20,170 nt of DNA. Source: Deferribacteraceae bacterium (lineage in GTDB: Bacteria > Chrysiogenota > Deferribacteres > Deferribacterales > JAISNW01). Of this stretch, positions 15,254 to 20,170 are shown piece by piece. The notes under the pieces were generated by a model. The model was not told the origin of the DNA. It was given only the letters and a program-made list of their open reading frames with translations, and did no database searches. Both the position numbers and the translations under genes were made by a program. How positions within the stretch are numbered: position 1 is the stretch's first letter; each line of letters begins with the position of its first letter. The DNA lies in the NCBI GenBank assembly GCA_031278965.1, contig JAITJJ010000140.1, forward strand, positions 1-20,170, in the 5' to 3' direction.

Positions 15254-17841
15254 CTGGTTTGGAGGATGGCGTAAAACTTATCAACAGCATCGTTAAGTTT
15301 TTCCGCCTGACCCCCGCCTTGAGCCATCTCCGGCCGTCCGCCGCCGCTTCCGCCCGCCGCCCGCGCCACCTCTTTTATTATATCCCCCGCCTTAAACCTA
15401 TTGACAAGGGGTTTTGATACCCCGCATACAAACAGTAGTTTCCCGTCAGCAACAGAAGAGAGGAGAACAATCATATCTGCCTTTTTTGCCGTGATATATT
15501 CACACGCCGCCCGCAGATCATCCAACGCGGCATTCGGAAGTTTCACCGACAGCACTCTTGCCCCGTTTATCAGCCGCGCATCGCCCAATTCCCCATGAAC
15601 GGCGTTTGTATATATTGCTCTCTGATTATCCCTTAACTTCTTTTCAAGCGCTTTTTCCCGCTCCAAAACATCGCCTATTTTAGTGAAAAGTTTTTCGGCG
15701 GGGGTTTTTAGATGTTGGGAAAGAGCGTTTGTGATCTCCAGACGCTCTGAGAGATAGCTAAAGGCAGCCCGCCCGGTAAGCGCCTCTATACGCCGCACTC
15801 CTGATGCAATACCAGACTCGGAGGTTATTACAAACAGGCCAATCTTATTGGTATTGTCCACATGGGTTCCGCCGCAAAGCTCTTGGGAAAACCCATCCAC
15901 ATCCACAACGCGCACCTCTTCTCCATATTTTTCACCAAAGAGTGCCACTGCGCCGAGATCCGCCGCGGCGGTGCGGCTCATACGGCAGGTTTTAACCGGA
16001 AGGGCGGAAAAGACAGCATTATTTACAATATCCACACTCTTTTTCAACTCTTCGGCTGTTATCCCGCTGAAATGCGTAAAATCAAAACGGAGAGATTCGG
16101 CAGAAACATAGGAGCCTGCTTGACGGGCGTGTTCACCTAGAACCATTCGCAAAGCCTTATGTAACAGGTGGGTGGCGGTATGGTTCTTTGAAGCGGCAAG
16201 CCGCTTTTCCCTGTCAACTTCGCAAACCGCCCTCTCCCCTTCTTTTATCAATCCTGTTACAACCCCCCGGTGAACTATGGCGTTTTCTATGCGGTAAACT
16301 TTCTCCACAACCATACTCCCGCCTGCCGCCTTGATCTCCCCTGTATCTGACGCCTGTCCGCCCCCTTCGGGGTAAAACGGGGTGGAATCAAGGATAATCT
16401 CGTTTCCTATCACAGCCCGCACCACCGTTTCAGATTTGAGATTTTCGTAGCCTACAAATTCGGTTTTTAAGCGGTAGGAGAGCTTTATAACCTCGTCTGA
16501 CAGAGTGCTTGCTGAAAGCCCTAGAGAGCTCTTTCTTGCCATCTCCTGCTGACGGGACATCTGCTTTTCAAAACCCGGCATATCAAGAACATATCCCGCA
16601 TCTTCCAAAATGTCCTTTTGCAGATCCACCGGAAAGCCGTAGGTGTCATAGAGTTTAAAGATCAACTCTCCCCCCACCGCAGAGCCCGCGGGGAGCTTTG
16701 AAAAGATCTCCTCATCTATAAGTTTAAGACCGGAGTTTAAAGTGCGCTCAAAAGCACTCTCCTCCGCCGTAACCACCTTTTCAACATATTCTTTTTTATC
16801 CGCAAGCTCCGCGTAGTGCTCTTTCATAAAATCTATGACAAAGGAGCATACCTTATAAAAAAAAGCGGAACCCCCTCCCGCAACGGCTCCGATAAGGGCG
16901 CCGTGGCGCATGGCGCGCCGCATGATCCGTCTCAGCACATACCCCCGCCCCTCATTTGAAGGGAGAACCCCGTCGGCAATGAGGAAGGCAGAACTCCGGG
17001 CATGATCCGCTATAACGCGCATAGATACATCTTTTGCGGGATCATCCCCGTAATTCTCCCCGCACATCTTTGCAACATAATCAATTATCGGAAATATAAG
17101 GTCAGTATCATAGTTGCTCTTTACCTGCTGAACAACGCTTGCAACCCGTTCCAGCCCCATTCCGGTATCTATGCTCGGTTTGGGGAGTCTGTGAAGAACC
17201 CCGTCTGCATCGCGGTTGAACTGCATAAAAACAAGGTTCCAAAGCTCCAGATGGCGGTCGCAATCACAATCGGGATTGCAATCCGGTCTCCCGCAGCCAG
17301 TGCCCGGACCCTGATCAATATGGATTTCACTGCATGGTCCGCATGGACCTGTCTCCCCCATCTGCCAAAAATTATCTTTCTCATCCCGCCGGAATATCTT
17401 ATCATCAGAAAGCCCCATCCTTTTCCAGAGGGCAAAGGCTTCATCATCATCTTTATATATGGAAACAAAGAGCTTGTCCGCGGGGAGTTTCAATTCTTCC
17501 GTGAGAAAGTTCCAAGCAAAACGGATAGCCTCTTTTTTGAAGTAATCCCCAAAAGAGAAGTTCCCCAACATCTCAAAGAATGTGTGATGGCGGGAAGTAC
17601 GCCCCACATTTTCCAGATCGTTATGCTTCCCCCCTGCCCTAACCACCTTCTGGCAGCTAGCCGCGCGGGAATATGAACGTTCCGCTTTCCCCAAAAAGGT
17701 GTCCTTAAATTGGTTCATACCCGCATTGGCAAAGAGGAGGGTGGGGTCATCCTGCGGCACAAGGGAGGAAGATGAAACCACCGTATGAGCGCGCTCTTCA
17801 AAATACCTTAAAAATGCCCGTCTTATGTCATTACCTGTCAT
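15250..17841 (-). CDS. alaS: Alanyl-tRNA synthetase
   Basis: This class II synthetase charges tRNA-Ala. The N-terminal catalytic domain includes VPQDDPTLLFANAGMNQFKD and the alanyl-specific RTSRHHTFFEMLGNFSFGDY. The editing domain has the zinc-binding HTATHLLH near residue 555 and CGGTH near 655. The C-terminal DHHA1-like C-Ala domain ends with a glycine-rich GGSGGGRPEMAQGGG. At 863 residues it is normal in length and appears intact. A weak Shine-Dalgarno AGGGA precedes the ATG, and a good promoter lies 30-60 bases upstream. It overlaps murB by 4 bases and is divergent from fliK. Confidence 0.97.
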   Translation of the reverse strand: MTGNDIRRAFLRYFEERAHTVVSSSSLVPQDDPTLLFANAGMNQFKDTFLGKAERSYSRAASCQKVVRAGGKHNDLENVGRTSRHHTFFEMLGNFSFGDYFKKEAIRFAWNFLTEELKLPADKLFVSIYKDDDEAFALWKRMGLSDDKIFRRDEKDNFWQMGETGPCGPCSEIHIDQGPGTGCGRPDCNPDCDCDRHLELWNLVFMQFNRDADGVLHRLPKPSIDTGMGLERVASVVQQVKSNYDTDLIFPIIDYVAKMCGENYGDDPAKDVSMRVIADHARSSAFLIADGVLPSNEGRGYVLRRIMRRAMRHGALIGAVAGGGSAFFYKVCSFVIDFMKEHYAELADKKEYVEKVVTAEESAFERTLNSGLKLIDEEIFSKLPAGSAVGGELIFKLYDTYGFPVDLQKDILEDAGYVLDMPGFEKQMSRQQEMARKSSLGLSASTLSDEVIKLSYRLKTEFVGYENLKSETVVRAVIGNEIILDSTPFYPEGGGQASDTGEIKAAGGSMVVEKVYRIENAIVHRGVVTGLIKEGERAVCEVDREKRLAASKNHTATHLLHKALRMVLGEHARQAGSYVSAESLRFDFTHFSGITAEELKKSVDIVNNAVFSALPVKTCRMSRTAAADLGAVALFGEKYGEEVRVVDVDGFSQELCGGTHVDNTNKIGLFVITSESGIASGVRRIEALTGRAAFSYLSERLEITNALSQHLKTPAEKLFTKIGDVLEREKALEKKLRDNQRAIYTNAVHGELGDARLINGARVLSVKLPNAALDDLRAACEYITAKKADMIVLLSSVADGKLLFVCGVSKPLVNRFKAGDIIKEVARAAGGSGGGRPEMAQGGGQAEKLNDAVDKFYAILQTR

Positions 17842-17872
17842 AGATTCCCTAAATAGCTAAAGATTTTTGTGG

Positions 17873-17900
17873 ATTATAGATGAATTTTTGCAAAAAGCAA
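17873..17900 (-). promoter_or_regulatory. Promoter for alaS-murB
   Basis: On the minus strand TTGCTT (17900-17895) and a perfect TATAAT (17878-17873) are 16 bases apart, with the alaS ATG about 32 bases beyond the -10 box. Confidence 0.65.
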
Positions 17901-18074
17901 TCATAGTCTGGGGCAGACGTTGATAATACAAGCCATATAACGGGCGGAACGGCGGCCGCCAATTTTTATGCGGCAGAGAAAGCGAGCTTAAATTAAGCAG
18001 ATTCAAGAAGAGCGCCCCATTTTCCAAACAGCAGGGCAAAAGCGGGGAAAGCCGCCCCCTTTAGGAGATTTTTT

Positions 18075-18089
18075 TGGCACATTTCTTTC
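18075..18089 (+). promoter_or_regulatory. Possible sigma-54 promoter for fliK (weak)
   Basis: TGGCAC at 18075-18080 is a perfect -24 element, but the -12 position reads TTTC rather than TTGC. The implied leader would be only about 14 bases. Flagellar genes are sigma-54 controlled in many bacteria, which is why it is worth listing; the evidence is thin. Confidence 0.25.
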
Positions 18090-18114
18090 TATACCCCTTA
18101 ACGGAGAATGAAGA

Positions 18115-20022
18115 ATGAACGATAACGAAACGGCTTTGGCGGGTTTGTTTTTATTTCCGCAAAGCGCCGCAAATACTGCTTCCATAGGGTTAATACCTGC
18201 TACTGTGGAAGCAGCGGGGAGAGAGGAGTTTTTAATCATGCTTAAAGACGCTCTCTCTCAACTTGGGGAAGAAAAGGCGCAGCCTCCCTCTGAAAAATCG
18301 GAAGAGAATGCCGCTATCTCCCTGCAAAATACGGTGAAATCGTTACTTTTAGCGGAAGGGATTGAAATTTCGGAAATTTTATCTTCAGAGGAAAAAAATT
18401 CCTCTTCTCTCCCGATACTCGGCATAAACGGAATTGAAGGTTTAAAACCGCCTATTATGGCTGAATCGTCATCTACTTCGGAGATTTTGACAATTCTGAA
18501 TACGGCGGGGATATCCGCCGCCGCCATTTCTGCTGAAAACGGGGAGCGGCTCTCAAATGAAGGCAGCGAACCAAAAACTGCCTCCACACTATCCATAGGA
18601 GACAGGTTCATACTTCCTCCATCCGTTGTTTTGACGGGCGAGTCGGAGAATTCCTTTAAAAATCCCTGCTCTGAGGAGTTTATAAACCATTATAAAGAGG
18701 TGCTTGGAAAAGCAAAAGAGATATTAGGCTGGCTTAAAGCAGATACCGAAGATGAACCTGAAAATAAAAGCGCGGACGGAAATTATATTGAGGAAAGCGA
18801 GGGAATTTCTCTTGATGATCTCCTTGAGGTTCCGCCGGGAGGCGAATTAGCGGACGGTGCGTTTAAGGGCTCAGCGCGGGAAATCAAACCTGCAAATGCC
18901 GCTGTTGCGGCGGACGCTAAAGAGGAAGGCGAGAGGAGTACTGAAGTTAGAGGGTTAAAGGGAGAACGAGCGAAAGCCACAGAGAAAATTAATTATTCCG
19001 TCCAGGTTGAAAAAACGGAAGTTCTCAAACCCTCTTTAACAGAAGGTGCGGAGAGAACCGCGAAAAGCGGGGAGAGCCCTTTAAAAAACCTTCTTGCCTC
19101 CGAAGTCCCAAAAGATATTCGTGCGGAGGAGCTTTTTAAGAGCAAATCCCTTATCGGAGCGGAGATTATAAAGGGTGAAGCCGCAAAGAACGGCGGGGCG
19201 GCTATTGATAAAGAAGTCAAGACAGGCGAAACCGCAGAAAAGGCGGCGGATACAGGGCAGAGTACTCTTTCCGAAAGGGAAGCCGCAAAAAAAGATAACG
19301 CAAAGAGTATAAGCACGGAGAACCTAAAACCCGCCCCGCGAAGCAATATAGCCGCAACCGCTATGCCCGATACCGATGAGGAAACAACCGTTTCGGCAGA
19401 GGAAACAAGCGATAAGACGGCAAAGAAGGAAATGGAAGAATTTAATCCCTCGCAGAAAGCTGCAGATAAAAGTTCTGCAAAAGAGCTTGCAACTAAAACG
19501 GAAACAGGCGGGAGAGAGAGTGAAACTTCCATAAAAAGCGGAAGCGACCCTGATGCGGTCTCAAAAACCGACGGCAAACTTACGCCCAAACCCGCCGCAG
19601 CGGGAAAAACTCTTGAATGGCAATCCCCAAAAGACGCTGTAAAGTTTGCAAAACTTGTTCAGCAAGCGGGGGAGGGGGGAGTGAATAAACTGACCGTCCG
19701 CCTTGTGCCCGAGCATTTGGGAAGGCTTGAGATTCAACTTACCGAGATTAACGGGAGATTGGACGCCAAAATCCTTGCAAATTCTATGGAATCAAAGAAT
19801 TTCTTAGCCGCCAATGCGGATGCCATAACGAGGCAGTTAGCTGAAAAAGGGATAACCATTGACAATATGGATTTTGCCTTTCACGACTCTTTTACCAAAG
19901 ATGCCGGAGAAAAAAGCGGGAGTCGCAGGGAAAGCCGTGCAAACAGAGAGAATGTGCGGGCGGATAATATAGAGTTGAAAGAAGAGGGAGTTGAGAGGGA
20001 GAAGGAAGGGATCTACGCGTAA
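18115..20022 (+). CDS. fliK: Flagellar hook-length control protein FliK
   Basis: FliK is the secreted molecular ruler that stops hook growth and switches the flagellar export apparatus to filament substrates. The 635-residue product has a weakly conserved, Glu-, Lys-, Ala- and Ser-rich body with little predicted structure (roughly residues 60-510). It ends with a Flg_hook domain (PF02120): LTVRLVPEHLGRLEIQLTE near residue 530, followed by the helix region ANADAITRQLAEKGI and a charged tail. That pattern, long low-complexity linker plus conserved C-terminal domain, is typical of FliK. The start ATG has GGAG 8 bases upstream. The next gene starts 57 bases after the stop and is probably flgD, the usual neighbour. 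Confidence 0.88.
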   Translation: MNDNETALAGLFLFPQSAANTASIGLIPATVEAAGREEFLIMLKDALSQLGEEKAQPPSEKSEENAAISLQNTVKSLLLAEGIEISEILSSEEKNSSSLPILGINGIEGLKPPIMAESSSTSEILTILNTAGISAAAISAENGERLSNEGSEPKTASTLSIGDRFILPPSVVLTGESENSFKNPCSEEFINHYKEVLGKAKEILGWLKADTEDEPENKSADGNYIEESEGISLDDLLEVPPGGELADGAFKGSAREIKPANAAVAADAKEEGERSTEVRGLKGERAKATEKINYSVQVEKTEVLKPSLTEGAERTAKSGESPLKNLLASEVPKDIRAEELFKSKSLIGAEIIKGEAAKNGGAAIDKEVKTGETAEKAADTGQSTLSEREAAKKDNAKSISTENLKPAPRSNIAATAMPDTDEETTVSAEETSDKTAKKEMEEFNPSQKAADKSSAKELATKTETGGRESETSIKSGSDPDAVSKTDGKLTPKPAAAGKTLEWQSPKDAVKFAKLVQQAGEGGVNKLTVRLVPEHLGRLEIQLTEINGRLDAKILANSMESKNFLAANADAITRQLAEKGITIDNMDFAFHDSFTKDAGEKSGSRRESRANRENVRADNIELKEEGVEREKEGIYA

Positions 20023-20026
20023 AAGT

Positions 20027-20050
20027 TTATGGCATCGCGTGATGCTATAA
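20027..20050 (+). other. Hairpin between fliK and the next gene
   Basis: TTATGGCATC (20027-20036) pairs with GATGCTATAA (20041-20050) over ten positions, one of them a G-U pair, around a GCGT loop. No T-run follows, so it is not a standard terminator. It could stabilise or process the mRNA between the two flagellar genes. Confidence 0.5.
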
Positions 20051-20079
20051 AATAAATATAGTATGCAAAGGAGTTTTTT

Positions 20080-20170
20080 ATGCAGCTAAGTCAAACTACG
20101 CCTACTGTAACGTCTGTGTCGTACGAACAGTATAAGGCAAACCTCAAAAAGCGTGAGGACAAAGGGGATG
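20080..20170 (+). CDS. Start of a gene after fliK, probably flgD (partial)
   Basis: The window ends 30 codons into this gene. ATG at 20080 has a strong AAAGGAG 6 bases upstream. The visible N-terminus starts MQLSQTTPTVTSVSYEQYKA and is rich in Thr, Ser and Val before a charged stretch KKREDKGD. This is compatible with the poorly conserved leader of FlgD, the hook-cap scaffold that commonly follows fliK. The conserved FlgD core would lie beyond the window, so the name is inferred from position only. Confidence 0.5.
   Translation, partial: MQLSQTTPTVTSVSYEQYKANLKKREDKGD

Noticed and set aside
17002..17676. 224-codon open frame opposite alaS
   Set aside because: It lies wholly antisense to the conserved catalytic domain of alaS and resembles no family.
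18993..19589. 198-codon open frame opposite fliK
   Set aside because: It is antisense to the low-complexity Glu/Lys/Ser-rich body of fliK; its Ser/Leu/Ala/Val-rich composition is what that antisense produces, and it has no ribosome-binding site.
1..20170. CRISPR array, toxin-antitoxin or phage-defence system
   Set aside because: No regularly spaced repeats, no cas-like, toxin-like or restriction-modification-like genes were found on reading both strands; the only mobile-element traces are the two dead fragments.

Overview
The window looks like a chromosomal segment of a flagellated, diderm (Gram-negative type), probably anaerobic bacterium of mid-range GC. Support comes from a FliK/FlgD flagellar pair, a periplasmic-binding-protein ABC importer of the cobalamin type, twin-arginine-type leaders on iron-sulfur-associated proteins, and MurB. 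Deferribacterota, Nitrospirota or a deltaproteobacterial relative would all fit, but nothing here fixes the phylum.

Left part (1-6437): a good -35/-10 promoter precedes a tRNA-Ser(CGA) gene, and secA follows 36 bases later with no terminator between, so the two are probably co-transcribed. secA runs head-on into a minus-strand cluster with only 3 bases between the stop codons. That cluster reads nth (endonuclease III), btuF-like binding protein, btuD-like ATPase and btuC-like permease, with overlapping or nearly touching reading frames.

Middle-left (6438-8931, minus strand): a Tat-leader DUF362 protein overlaps a large membrane polyferredoxin that reads as a NapH-like membrane protein fused to a NapG/MauM-like ferredoxin, with a second RR motif at the joint. 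The pair looks like a quinol- or cytoplasm-linked electron transfer module.

Middle (8932-14386): a gene-poor, decayed zone. It holds an orphan intrinsic terminator and a secreted repeat protein broken by three frameshifts, all in T-runs. It also holds a short membrane-protein-like remnant, and a truncated IS1634-type transposase joined tail-to-fragment with a dead tyrosine recombinase. Inside this zone is an intact two-gene unit with its own promoter: a 100-residue DUF1634-like membrane protein and an unusual 595-residue phosphohexomutase whose signature loops depart from the family consensus.

Right part (14387-20170): alaS and murB overlap by 4 bases on the minus strand. Divergent from them, fliK (flagellar hook-length control) runs into the start of a gene that by position is probably flgD, with a hairpin between the two.

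The best leads for something new are the DUF362 plus NapH-NapG fusion pair, the atypical mutase with its membrane partner, and the T-run-interrupted four-repeat secreted protein. No CRISPR array, complete prophage or obvious defence system is visible.
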